Below are positions 37,602-46,307 of a stretch of DNA of 64,000 nucleotides, piece by piece. Numbering within the stretch: the stretch's first letter is position 1; every line of letters begins with the position of its first letter. The notes under the pieces were generated by a model. That model was not told the origin of the DNA, did not search any database, and saw nothing but the letters and a program-made list of their open reading frames with translations. The translations under genes were made by a program, and so were the position numbers. Source of the DNA: Paenibacillus mucilaginosus 3016 (lineage in GTDB: Bacteria > Bacillota > Bacilli > Paenibacillales > NBRC-103111); the NCBI RefSeq assembly GCF_000250655.1, contig NC_016935.1, forward strand, positions 700,001-764,000, given 5' to 3'.

Positions 37602-37790
37602 GGTTATCTGATGTTTTACATCGCATCATCTCTTTCGGCCGGTCCCAAGGACGGATCTCCTCACATTTATGATGTTTTGAATCATATACCGTTCACTTTA
37701 CACTTATCAAGCCGGTTATCTGATGTTTCACATCACATCATCTCTTTGGGCTACTCTCAACCGGCGGATCTCCTTTCACTTTCATCACAT
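37602..37790. repeat. Two-copy intergenic repeat with palindromic core
   Basis: Copies at about 37602-37666 and 37714-37778 share ggttatctgatgttt, acatc, catcatctctttsgg and cggatctcct, with a 112-base period. Each contains TGATGT-n3-ACATC(A/G) (37609-37623 and 37721-37735); the second is a perfect palindrome. No gene is visible in this 570-base gap before the lipase gene. Confidence 0.6.
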
Positions 37791-37950
37791 CATGCCACTC
37801 GGTCTACTCCTCGGAGGACACCCAATATCCCGCATCGAGTAATCCGTTTACAAAAAATTAAGTCCCCCCGTATACAGCGAAAATACATTTCCCTTATACT
37901 ATGAGAGGAAGTTATTCCAAATTAAGGAATAGTTGAGAGGAGATGTATTC

Positions 37951-39579
37951 ATGTTTCGCCGTCCTGTCCTTCGCACCGCCATCGTCCTGATGACCGCCGC
38001 CGCGCTCGCCGTTCCCTCGGCCGCCGGGGCCGCCGCCCCCACTCCCGTTCTCCACGATGAGAACCCGAGCGGGAATTTTGGAGATTGGTACACCGGGGCC
38101 GTCCCTCCCGGAGCAACGGCGGACAAGCCGGTCATTCTCTTCGTCCAGGGCCTTCATTCCGACTACTCCACATGGCTCGGCACGGACAAATACTACGAAG
38201 CGGCATACAATGCGGGTTACCGCACGGCCTTCGTCCAGCTCAAGGATGCGGACGGGACCGGCGGTAATATGTGGACCAACGGCGCTAAGCTGGCGGAGGT
38301 CATCCGCAAGGTCGCACAGCATTACGGCGTGTCCAAAATCAACATCATCGCGCACTCCAAGGGCGGCATCGATACGCAGACGGCTCTCGTGCACTACGGC
38401 GCCGCTTCTTACGTGAATGTGGTGCATCAGCTCTCGACGCCGAACAAGGGCTCGGAGCTTGCCGATCTGGCGTACAGCTCCTGGGCATCCTGGCTGGCCG
38501 ATCTTCTTGGCAAAAACGACGACGCCGTATATTCGCTGCAAACTTCGTATATGGCGAACTTCCGCTCCCAGACGGATGCAAGGACAGAGAACAAGGCGAC
38601 TGTTACATATATGTCGGGCGGCATGGGAGATGACGGCTGGTTCACGAGCTACTGGTTCGCCCATGCGATTCTTCCGGGAGAAGACGATGGGGCGGTCTCG
38701 CTCGATTCGGCCTTCGGGCTGCCGTACGGCATCCGCAGCTTCACCAAGGACATCTCGCACAGTGCGATGGTAAAAGCCTCGGAGACGTGGTCGCTGGTAC
38801 GGCCGAAGCTGAGCACGGGCAGTGCTGTACAAGCCATGGCGCTGACTTCGGCGGAAGGCGGCAAGCTTCCGGTAGCTCCGCGCCTTGGCGGCACCAACAC
38901 CGCATCCGAAGCGAATGGTGAGGTCGGCTTCATCTTCCGCGGCGGCGAGGTGAACGGCACGGTAGAAGCCCAGCTGCCGCTGGAGAGCGGCCTGCAGTCC
39001 ATGACCTTGGAAGTGCTGACGGCCAAAGCAGATACGGCTCTCGTGCTGCGGGCTCCGTCCGGCCGCACCTACAGCCCGTCCGACGCGCCTGCCGCGCCGG
39101 AAGCGGATGACGTGTTCCAAGGGGCAATCCGCCGCACATTCCAGGTGGAGAAGCCGGAAGCCGGCAGCTGGACGCTGGAGGTGTCGGGAACAGGCGACGC
39201 GTATTTCGCTGCGGCGCGCCTTGTCGAAGGCGGCCAAGTGAAGACCCGCGTGACAGCGGGCAAGAAGGTCTACCGCCAGGGAGAGCGCGCCCAGCTGAAC
39301 GTGGATCTCGGCAGCCGGGTTCAAGGCTCGCTGAAGCGGGCGGACCTGCATGCCGCAGGCGAAGGCAAGTCGGCGCAGCGCAAGCGCCAGGACGGGGAGC
39401 TTCAGGGATCGGGCGAGCTGAAGGACGGCAAGCTGGCCGTTTCGTTCGAGACACCGCAGCAGCCCGGTGTGTACAACCTCTCGCTGGACGTGGAAGGCAC
39501 GAACGAGCGCGGGGAGAAGGTAACACGGTCCGTTATCTATAATTTTGCGGTGACGGATGCGGCGGGCAAGCTGAAGTAA
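37951..39579 (+). CDS. Secreted alpha/beta-hydrolase (lipase/esterase)
   Basis: A 542-residue exported protein. Residues 1-28 are a signal peptide ending AGA. Residues 50-~290 form an alpha/beta-hydrolase fold: oxyanion segment LFVQGLHSDYSTW, nucleophile elbow IIAHSKGG with the catalytic Ser, a later Asp (GEDDGAVSLDS) and His (DISHSAMV). The remaining 240 residues look like one or two beta-rich domains with a repeated 'LEV' pattern, perhaps for wall or substrate binding. The ATG at 37951 has gagaggag 10 bp upstream. Monocistronic. Substrate not determinable. Confidence 0.87.
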   Translation: MFRRPVLRTAIVLMTAAALAVPSAAGAAAPTPVLHDENPSGNFGDWYTGAVPPGATADKPVILFVQGLHSDYSTWLGTDKYYEAAYNAGYRTAFVQLKDADGTGGNMWTNGAKLAEVIRKVAQHYGVSKINIIAHSKGGIDTQTALVHYGAASYVNVVHQLSTPNKGSELADLAYSSWASWLADLLGKNDDAVYSLQTSYMANFRSQTDARTENKATVTYMSGGMGDDGWFTSYWFAHAILPGEDDGAVSLDSAFGLPYGIRSFTKDISHSAMVKASETWSLVRPKLSTGSAVQAMALTSAEGGKLPVAPRLGGTNTASEANGEVGFIFRGGEVNGTVEAQLPLESGLQSMTLEVLTAKADTALVLRAPSGRTYSPSDAPAAPEADDVFQGAIRRTFQVEKPEAGSWTLEVSGTGDAYFAAARLVEGGQVKTRVTAGKKVYRQGERAQLNVDLGSRVQGSLKRADLHAAGEGKSAQRKRQDGELQGSGELKDGKLAVSFETPQQPGVYNLSLDVEGTNERGEKVTRSVIYNFAVTDAAGKLK

Positions 39580-39746
39580 GCTGACCGGCGGGCGCCGGGT
39601 ATTTTCTTAAGGTACATGCATGATGATGAACTAAGCACAGAGGGAGCCGGCGTACGGCTTCTTCTTTGTGTTCCCTGGGGATTCGGTGTAGAATAAAAGG
39701 CATACTGTTCAGCAAAACGCGCCAACAAAAACGGGAACGAAGAGGT

Positions 39747-41525
39747 ATGACCAAACCCATGAAATCCATCGTCTTATCGACGCTTAACGCCAAGTATATT
39801 CACACGTCCCTGGCCCTGCGCTATCTGAAGTCGTTCAGTGAGAAGGACTTCCCGGACATCCGCATTGCCGAGTACACGATCAAGGATCCCGCGATGAACA
39901 TCGTAATGGATCTGTACCAGAAGCAGCCGGATGTGGTGGGCTTCTCCTGTTATATATGGAACATCGAAGAGACCATCGTGGTCGTCTCCATGCTGAAGAA
40001 GATCATGCCGCAGGTTACGGTCGTGCTCGGCGGTCCTGAGGTCTCTTACGACACCGAGTATTGGATGAACCGGATTCCCGAAGTGGACTTTATCGTCGTC
40101 GGCGAAGGGGAAGAAACCTTCCATCATCTTCTGACGGAGCTCTCGGGCAGCCGATCTTTTTACAGTGTGTTCGGAACGGCCTACCGCAAGGAGGGCCGGG
40201 TGATCATCAACCCGCCGCGTCCGAAGCTGGATCTCAATGCGATCCCTTCTCCGCACCGGTTCCCGGAGGACATTGCGTCCCTGGCCAACCGCGTGGTTTA
40301 CTTCGAAACTAGCCGGGGCTGTCCGTTCTCCTGTCAATTCTGCCTCTCTTCCATCGAAGTCGGGGTCCGTTACTTCGATATCGATCGGACGAAGAGCGAT
40401 CTGCTCTATCTGATCGACTCGGGGGCGAAGCTGATCAAGTTCGTAGACCGCACATTCAACATCAAGCGGGATTACGCGATGGACATGTTCCAGTTCCTCA
40501 TCGAGAACCACCGGGGCTGTGTGTTCCAGTTCGAGATCACCGCGGACATCATGCGCCCCGAGGTGCTCGACTACCTGGCCGAGCATGCGCCGCCGGGCAT
40601 CTTCCGCTTCGAGATCGGCGTCCAGTCGACGAACGACCTGACGAACTCACTGGTGAAGCGCCGGCAGAATTTCACCAAGCTGACTCGCACCGTGACCAAG
40701 GTCAAGGAGAGCGGCAAGATCGATCAGCATCTTGATTTGATCGCCGGCCTGCCCGAAGAGGATTACAACTCCTTCCGCAAAACGTTCAACGACGTGTTCG
40801 AGCTCGGTCCCGAAGAGCTGCAGCTCGGCTTCCTGAAGATGCTGCGCGGTACGGGGATGCGGCACGATGCGGAGAAGTACGGCTACATTTACATGGACCA
40901 CGCGCCTTACGAGATTCTCGGCAACGACATCCTGCCGTTCTCCGATCTTGTGCGGATCAAGCGGGTGGAGGATGTGCTGGAGAAATATTGGAATGCCCAC
41001 CGGATGGACTATACGGTAGGCTACCTGATCCGCCGGGAATTCGCCTCGGCCTTCGACTTCTTCCAGGAGTTCGGGGATTATTGGGAGGCGCGCGGCTGGC
41101 AGAAGATCGGTCACCAGCTCGAGGATCTGTTCACCCGCCTTCATGCGTTCCTGAAGGACCGCGGGACGAAGGAGCTGCAGGTGATCGAGGGGCTCATGAA
41201 GCTGGATTACTACGGCAATCACAAGTACAAGCCGCGCAAAATCTGGTGGGACTTCTCACTGGACAAGGCGAGACAGGCCGACCTATACCGTCTGCTTGCC
41301 GAGCAGCCTGCTCTGGTCTCGCAGACGTTCGCTGAGCTTCGGATCAGCGAGAAGGATCTCCACAAGCACGTGATGGTCGAAGTGCTCCCCTTCCGCCTCG
41401 AGACTTATCTGCAGTCCGGCGAGACCGATCCGGCCGAGCAGCTGCTCATCGTGTACTTCCCGCCGGATACATCGCTTGGCGTGCAGTACTTTACGATGGA
41501 TCTGCAGGAAACCTTCGCGCTGTAA
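39747..41525 (+). CDS. B12-binding domain radical SAM protein (DUF4080)
   Basis: A 592-residue enzyme. The N-terminal 150 residues form a cobalamin-binding-like domain (IVLSTLNAKYIHTSLALRYL, VVGFSCYIWNIEETI, VVLGGPEVS). The radical SAM core has CPFSCQFC with the three iron-sulfur cysteines, and the C-terminal 150 residues fit DUF4080. It belongs to a conserved Firmicutes group with no confirmed reaction. The ATG at 39747 follows gaagaggt. Monocistronic, ending in a bidirectional terminator. Confidence 0.9.
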   Translation: MTKPMKSIVLSTLNAKYIHTSLALRYLKSFSEKDFPDIRIAEYTIKDPAMNIVMDLYQKQPDVVGFSCYIWNIEETIVVVSMLKKIMPQVTVVLGGPEVSYDTEYWMNRIPEVDFIVVGEGEETFHHLLTELSGSRSFYSVFGTAYRKEGRVIINPPRPKLDLNAIPSPHRFPEDIASLANRVVYFETSRGCPFSCQFCLSSIEVGVRYFDIDRTKSDLLYLIDSGAKLIKFVDRTFNIKRDYAMDMFQFLIENHRGCVFQFEITADIMRPEVLDYLAEHAPPGIFRFEIGVQSTNDLTNSLVKRRQNFTKLTRTVTKVKESGKIDQHLDLIAGLPEEDYNSFRKTFNDVFELGPEELQLGFLKMLRGTGMRHDAEKYGYIYMDHAPYEILGNDILPFSDLVRIKRVEDVLEKYWNAHRMDYTVGYLIRREFASAFDFFQEFGDYWEARGWQKIGHQLEDLFTRLHAFLKDRGTKELQVIEGLMKLDYYGNHKYKPRKIWWDFSLDKARQADLYRLLAEQPALVSQTFAELRISEKDLHKHVMVEVLPFRLETYLQSGETDPAEQLLIVYFPPDTSLGVQYFTMDLQETFAL

Positions 41526-41679
41526 TGCGGCTGGAGGCAGCTGCGCTTCGAAGTCATTAGAGGCATCGATCTTTCACCGTGTGAAGCATGCCGCAGGGGG
41601 ATAGCCCATGCCCGGAATGGTTTGGCTCCCTAATCCTTTGTGCCACGAATCAGCCTGAGATCGGGCTGCCCGCCCATAC

Positions 41680-41728
41680 CAAATACCCCATGGCTCCGCG
41701 TCCGGCGGATCGATGGGGTATTTGCTTT
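41680..41728. terminator. Bidirectional terminator between the radical SAM and manA genes
   Basis: caaataccccat and atggggtatttg form an inverted repeat around a GC-rich inner stem (ccgcg/cggcgg region). It lies between two converging genes. Confidence 0.75.
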
Positions 41729-41757
41729 AGAGCCTATGGGCGAAGCGGGAAAGTGGC

Positions 41758-42723
41758 TTATGGCAGATAGCTGCGAAGAATCGTCAGGGAGCCTTCGAAG
41801 GAATATTCGCCGAGATTGGCAGGGAGGAGGTAGCACTCGCCCGGCTTTACGTTCAGCTCGCCGTCAGCCCAGCGCAGTTTGCCGGTACCTTCGCATACGA
41901 TGTGGATCACGAAGCTCTCCGGCGACGTCTGCAGACTCCAGGAGCCCTCGACTTGTCCTTTTTCGGTTACGAAGAAGGGGGATTGGGCCAGGGTCAGCCA
42001 TTCATTCGAGGAAGTGAGGTTCGTCTTCATGTAAGTGGAACCGGCATTCTCATAAGCAATGACATTCAGGGAATCTTCGATGTGCAGCTCGCGGGGCTTG
42101 CCGTCCAGTCCGAGGCGGCCGTAATCGTACAGCCGGTAAGTGCTGTCGGAGTTCTGCTGGATTTCCGCTACGAGTACGCCTGCGCCAAGCGCGTGAACCG
42201 TACCGGAAGGGATATAGAAGGAGTCGCCGGCTTCGACAGTAATCTCATTGAGGGCGTCCATGATGCGGTTTTCTTCGATAGCGGCGGCGAGGGATTCGCG
42301 GGTAACGCCGTCTTTCAGGCCGTAAATGATTTTGGCGCCCGGCTTGGCATCCAGGATGTACCACATTTCGGTCTTGCCAAGCTCACCTTCGGGAAGACGG
42401 TCGTAATGGTCATTCGGGTGCACCTGTACGGACAGGTCGTCCTGGCAGTCGAGCAGCTTGATCAGCAGCGGGAAGCGCCCATTTTTCTTCGAGAAGCCTT
42501 TGCTTCCGAAGAAGGCTTCGCCGTACTGCTCGCGAATCTGGTCGAGGCCCAGGCCGGCGAGCTCGCCGTTGACCACTTTGGTCGTGCCGTTCGGGTGGTC
42601 GCCGATCATCCAGCCCTCACCGATCGGTCCTTCGGGCAGCTCGTGTCCGAATTGTTCGAGGGCCCGGCCGCCCCATACGCGTTCCTTGAATTCCGGTTGG
42701 CATTGCAGCGGATATGGTTTCAT
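41758..42723 (-). CDS. manA: Mannose-6-phosphate isomerase, class I
   Basis: The zinc enzyme interconverts mannose-6-phosphate and fructose-6-phosphate, linking mannose to glycolysis and to GDP-mannose. The 321-residue short Bacillus form begins FKERVWGGRALEQFGHELPE. The zinc ligands appear in SVQVHPNDHYD and GDSFYIPSGTVHALGAG. The minus-strand ATG at 42723 has gagagtgga upstream. It is monocistronic. Confidence 0.93.
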   Translation of the reverse strand: MKPYPLQCQPEFKERVWGGRALEQFGHELPEGPIGEGWMIGDHPNGTTKVVNGELAGLGLDQIREQYGEAFFGSKGFSKKNGRFPLLIKLLDCQDDLSVQVHPNDHYDRLPEGELGKTEMWYILDAKPGAKIIYGLKDGVTRESLAAAIEENRIMDALNEITVEAGDSFYIPSGTVHALGAGVLVAEIQQNSDSTYRLYDYGRLGLDGKPRELHIEDSLNVIAYENAGSTYMKTNLTSSNEWLTLAQSPFFVTEKGQVEGSWSLQTSPESFVIHIVCEGTGKLRWADGELNVKPGECYLLPANLGEYSFEGSLTILRSYLP

Positions 42724-42959
42724 CTATTCCACTCTCCTGATTCTATTGGGGTTTAAGACCACCGGGTACAGAACCCGGCAGACTCCCCATGTTTTTCTAT
42801 CAAGCATTATATCAACCCCTGCCCGGGTTTGGCTATAGGAGAGAAGCCGTAAGAATGCGGGGCGGGGATGTCGGGTTCTGCGGACGGGAGGCAGGAAGCG
42901 CAGAATGCATGAGAATGGAGAAGAGGGCGGGTCAGCCGGTAATAGATTTACAACGAATA

Positions 42960-43012
42960 CAATAAAAGCCCGGTTCCCGTGTGCGGTGCACATCGACGGA
43001 ACGCCGGGCTTT
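42960..43012 (-). terminator. Terminator of the ytqB cluster
   Basis: On the minus strand aaagcccgg and ccgggcttt pair around a 30-base inner loop and are followed by tatt. It lies just after the ytqB stop. No gene is seen between here and the manA start at 42723. Confidence 0.75.
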
Positions 43013-43031
43013 GCTGCTTACTTTTGGTTCT

Positions 43032-43613
43032 TCATACCCGCTTCTCAACGGCGATCAGGTAAGGGGGCGAATGCACCTGATTCACAAACCGGTACTGCAG
43101 CACCTGAAACTCGCGCTGGGACAGCCCGGCTGCCCACTTTTCCACGGCATCGGCTTCTTCGCGGCCGCCCGGGTGTCCGGTGTACAGGACCGCGGTGATG
43201 ATGCCCCCGCGGCGCAGCAGTTTGGCGGAGGCCTGAAGCGCCTCCAGCGTCGATTCCGGCAGGGTCACAGTGGCATGATCATCGCCGGGAAGGTAGCCGA
43301 GGTTGAACATGACGGCAGCCACCCGGCCGCGGGCCTCCTCCGGCAGCACCCGCTCCATCTCCCCGTGGCTGCGCAGGTGCAGGTGCACCCGCTGCTGGCC
43401 CTCCGGCAGCTCCCGGCCGAGCCGCAGTGCCGTCTGTTCCAGGGCCCGCGGCTGAACATCGAAGGCATGCACCGTTCCGGTACCGCCGACGAGACGGGCC
43501 AGGAAGAGCGTGTCATTGCCGTTGCCGGCGGTGGCATCCACGGCGGTGTCGCCGGGATGCAGCCGTTCTTCCACAAGCTTGTGGGCAAAGCTAAGTATCG
43601 AAAGAAATCCCAA
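43032..43613 (-). CDS. ytqB: YtqB-like class I SAM-dependent methyltransferase
   Basis: A 193-residue SAM-binding protein: HPGDTAVDATAGNGNDTLFL is motif I, HAFDVQPRALEQTA motif II, and MFNLGYLPGDDHA the motif IV region with an NLGY tetrad typical of this family. It is annotated as a putative rRNA or tRNA methylase in relatives. I chose TTG at 43613 because aaggagg lies 9 bp upstream; no ATG is available and the frame upstream is antisense-like. B. subtilis has ytqB next to ytqA, and the same holds here with a lipoprotein gene between. Confidence 0.85.
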   Translation of the reverse strand: MGFLSILSFAHKLVEERLHPGDTAVDATAGNGNDTLFLARLVGGTGTVHAFDVQPRALEQTALRLGRELPEGQQRVHLHLRSHGEMERVLPEEARGRVAAVMFNLGYLPGDDHATVTLPESTLEALQASAKLLRRGGIITAVLYTGHPGGREEADAVEKWAAGLSQREFQVLQYRFVNQVHSPPYLIAVEKRV

Positions 43614-43630
43614 TGGGGCGAAGCCTCCTT

Positions 43631-44218
43631 CTAGTTGGCGGTGGGCGGCTCCATGAGCTCCCCGGTCGGCACTTCGATGACGGCGTCGCCCGGAGGCGCT
43701 GCGGCTGTCGGGCCGGCAGTCGCCGGGTCGCTGACGCCCGCTGCCGGGGGCTGTGCCGGCTCCTGCGGCGTCACGGGAGGCGCCGGCTGAACCGCCGGGG
43801 GCTTCGGCGCGGTCGGCTTCTTCGTTCCGCCGCTGCTCGTGCCGCCCCCGGCGGCGGGCTTGCTGCCGGTCCCGCTTCCGCCGGACGTACTGCCGCCGCT
43901 GCCCGCTGCCGGGGCGGTACTCGTCCCGCTTCCGCCCGCCGCCGTGCCGGAACCTTCGCTGCCGTCCGCAGGCGGCGCTGTGCTGCCGCTTCCCGCGGCA
44001 CCCGCATCCGCGTTCGTGCCGTCTTCTCCGGGCTGCACCGCCCCGCTTCCGTTCTCCGGGGCGCCGCTCCCGGCGGGAGCGCTGCCTTCCTCCGGCTTCC
44101 CGGTCTGCGGGGAGGGGGCAGGCGGCACTTCCACTGCGGGGGTGTTCGGCGTCGGTTCCTTGCTGCAGGCCGGTGCCGCCAGCAGGGCTGCCATCAGCAG
44201 CCAGTGCACCTTCTTCAT
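43631..44218 (-). CDS. Low-complexity Gly/Ser/Pro-rich lipoprotein
   Basis: A 195-residue exported protein. KKVHWLLMAALLAAPAC looks like a signal peptide with an atypical lipobox ending at Cys18. Nearly all the rest is low-complexity Gly, Ser, Pro, Ala and Thr (SGTAAGGSGTSTAPAAGSGG, PKPPAVQPAPPVTPQEP), which suggests a flexible wall-spanning linker. The ATG at 44218 follows ggaggagacagg. Its stop is 17 bp before the ytqB start and its end covers the ytqB ribosome binding site, so the two are coupled. No domain is recognised. Confidence 0.75.
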   Translation of the reverse strand: MKKVHWLLMAALLAAPACSKEPTPNTPAVEVPPAPSPQTGKPEEGSAPAGSGAPENGSGAVQPGEDGTNADAGAAGSGSTAPPADGSEGSGTAAGGSGTSTAPAAGSGGSTSGGSGTGSKPAAGGGTSSGGTKKPTAPKPPAVQPAPPVTPQEPAQPPAAGVSDPATAGPTAAAPPGDAVIEVPTGELMEPPTAN

Positions 44219-44298
44219 CCTGTCTCCTCCTCCGCATATCCGGTGTTATCTATTTAACCATGTATTTCTACTATAATCATCGTCGCCTGAAGGGTAAG

Positions 44299-45258
44299 CT
44301 AGCCGACGACCGGCTGCCACTTCTTGCCCTGCCAGGTATTCCGGCGGCGGAGCTCTTCATCGAAGCTGTTGAGCACTTCCCACTTCTTCAGGCTCCACAT
44401 CGGGCCGATGAGCAGGTCGCGCGGCGCGTCCCCGGTCAACCGGTGCACGATCATCTCCGGCGGCAGGAACTCCAGCGTATCGACGACAAGGTTCACATAC
44501 TCGTCCTTATCCAGGAAGCGGAGCAGCCCGGCCTCGTACTGTTTGACCATGGGCGTCTTGCGCATAAGGTGAAGCAGATGGATCTTGATGCCCTGCACGT
44601 CCATGGCGGCCACGGCACGTCCGGTATCCAGCATCATCTCGTGGGTTTCCTGCGGCAGGCCATAGATGATATGGGCGCATATCCGAATGCCGCGGGCTCT
44701 GAGCTTCGCAACGGCCTCAAGATAACAATCGGTATCGTGAGCCCGATTGATGAGCTGGGACGTCGATTCGTGCACGGTCTGCAGCCCCATCTCCACCCAG
44801 AGGTAGGTGCGTTCGTTCAGCTCCGCAAGATAATCGATCACGTCATCGGGCAGACAGTCCGGGCGGGTGGCGATCGATAAGCCGACGACTCCGGGCTGGG
44901 CGAGAATCGCTTCATAGTACTCACGCAGTTCCTCGACGGGAGCGTACGTATTGGTGTAAGCCTGGAAGTAGCCGATATATTTGGCCTCCGGCCATTTGCG
45001 GTGCTGCAGATCCCGGATCTTATTGAACTGCGTTACGAGATCGTCGCGGCGCGAGCCCGCGAAGTCGCCCGACCCCCTGGCACTGCAGAAGGTGCAGCCG
45101 CCTGTGGCGATCTTCCCGTCACGGTTCGGGCAGGTAAAGCCGGCGTCGAGCATGACCTTGAATACTTTGGTGCCGAACTGCTCGCGCATTTCATAGTTCC
45201 ATGTATGAAAACGTTTATCTCCCCACAACTGCTGCGGGAGCTCCATCGTTTTTTCCAT
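44299..45258 (-). CDS. ytqA: YtqA-like radical SAM protein (TIGR01212 family)
   Basis: A 319-residue radical SAM protein: WGDKRFHTWNYEMREQFGTK at the start, iron-sulfur cysteines in GFTCPNRDGKIATGGCTFCS, then VGLSIATRPDCLPDDV. This matches the TIGR01212/YtqA family, whose proposed role is tRNA or other RNA modification in the cytoplasm. The ATG at 45258 has gaaggagta upstream. It is the first gene of the ytqA-lipoprotein-ytqB set. Confidence 0.9.
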   Translation of the reverse strand: MEKTMELPQQLWGDKRFHTWNYEMREQFGTKVFKVMLDAGFTCPNRDGKIATGGCTFCSARGSGDFAGSRRDDLVTQFNKIRDLQHRKWPEAKYIGYFQAYTNTYAPVEELREYYEAILAQPGVVGLSIATRPDCLPDDVIDYLAELNERTYLWVEMGLQTVHESTSQLINRAHDTDCYLEAVAKLRARGIRICAHIIYGLPQETHEMMLDTGRAVAAMDVQGIKIHLLHLMRKTPMVKQYEAGLLRFLDKDEYVNLVVDTLEFLPPEMIVHRLTGDAPRDLLIGPMWSLKKWEVLNSFDEELRRRNTWQGKKWQPVVG

Positions 45259-45455
45259 AAAGAATACTCCTTCTATAGGCCTGAGCCATGCTGATCGTAC
45301 CTTCTTATTCTACCGAAAAATGACCCCAAAAGCGAACCTTTCCCTTGACAACATACACCTGCGGCGCACACCGGATAAGAAGCAGGTCCCGTGTCCATGC
45401 TATGGTTGCAAGGCGGCAACACCATTCCAGCTTGAGAAGGGAGAATACTCACGAC

Positions 45456-45974
45456 ATGAACAAGTTCGGTAAAACGGTGGTTGCACTGGCGTTGACGGCG
45501 TCTATCGGCTTTAGCGGTCAGGCACTGGCATCGACTACGACTGGCACGGGCACAGGGACAACGTCGACTTACGGTACAACCGGCACGGGCACCACGGGTA
45601 CGACTACGGGCACGGGTACGACAACCGGCACAGGTACGTATGGTACGGGTACGGGAACAACCGGCACAGGTACGGGAACATACGGAACCGGCATGGGCAC
45701 GGGGACTACCGGCACGTACGGAACCGGTACGGGTACGACAGGTACAGGTACCGGGACGAACCGCGGCGGCCTGCTTGACCGCATGAACATGAACACCAAC
45801 GCCAACGACCGTACGGGCTACGGCTACGGCGGCAACTACGGCACCAACACTTACCGTACGGCAGCTGCCAACAACAATGACGACGGTATGGATTGGGGCT
45901 GGCTGGGTCTGATCGGTCTTCTGGGTCTTGCCGGCATGCGCGGCAAAAACCAAAATCAACAGCAGCAGCGTTAA
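45456..45974 (+). CDS. Secreted Thr/Gly-repeat protein with WGxxGxxG tail
   Basis: A 172-residue exported protein. Residues 1-26 are a signal peptide ([18 protein letters not shown]). Residues about 28-103 are Thr-Gly repeats of TGT and TYGTGTG units. A short polar stretch ([18 protein letters not shown]) follows. The end [19 protein letters not shown] is a hydrophobic segment followed by basic residues, like the WGxxGxxG C-terminal sorting-type motif known from Firmicutes. The ATG at 45456 follows gaagggaga. It is a secreted or membrane-anchored surface protein of unknown role. Confidence 0.8.
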   Translation: MNKFGKTVVALALTASIGFSGQALASTTTGTGTGTTSTYGTTGTGTTGTTTGTGTTTGTGTYGTGTGTTGTGTGTYGTGMGTGTTGTYGTGTGTTGTGTGTNRGGLLDRMNMNTNANDRTGYGYGGNYGTNTYRTAAANNNDDGMDWGWLGLIGLLGLAGMRGKNQNQQQQR

Positions 45975-46016
45975 GCCATGCTCAACTCACGGACCCTGAA
46001 CGGGGAGCAGCGGATC

Positions 46017-46181
46017 ATGGTGGAGCTTACGCTTAAGGAAGCCATGGCCCTGGCCTCGGGCATTCATTTTCATGCCCAGCCGCAGATCGCGGCCGGTGCC
46101 CGCAGGAAAGTGCGTTCCAAGCTGGAGACGATCCTTCTTCCGGAAGCCGATAAGCTTGCTTATCAGCTGCTTGAAGTCTAG
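46017..46181 (+). CDS. Small protein of unknown function (54 aa)
   Basis: A short helical, basic-in-the-middle protein (MVELTLKEAMALASGIHFHA ... ARRKVRSKLETILLPEADKL). No family is recognised. The ATG at 46017 has ggggag 9 bp upstream; the frame can be extended to 45978 but has no site there. It follows the Thr/Gly-repeat gene by 42 bp on the same strand. Confidence 0.55.
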   Translation: MVELTLKEAMALASGIHFHAQPQIAAGARRKVRSKLETILLPEADKLAYQLLEV

Positions 46182-46208
46182 CAGTCCGCCTTGTAGGCCG
46201 TTATCAGG

Positions 46209-46247
46209 CCGGCCCCTCTGCCTACCTGCAGGGTGGGCCGGTCTTTT
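46209..46247 (+). terminator. Terminator before trmB
   Basis: ccggccc and gggccgg arms with inner pairing, followed by tctttt. It ends the upstream transcript; trmB would have its own promoter. Confidence 0.7.
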
Positions 46248-46307
46248 CATTCCCCGGAATAGAGAGTATAATCGAGCCATATCAAGAGCACCTGGAGGAG
46301 CAATTCA

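Noticed and set aside
45540..45765. Short tandem DNA repeat as a possible CRISPR or satellite
   Set aside because: The units are a few bases long, in frame and encode Thr/Gly repeats of a signal-peptide protein, so it is coding sequence.
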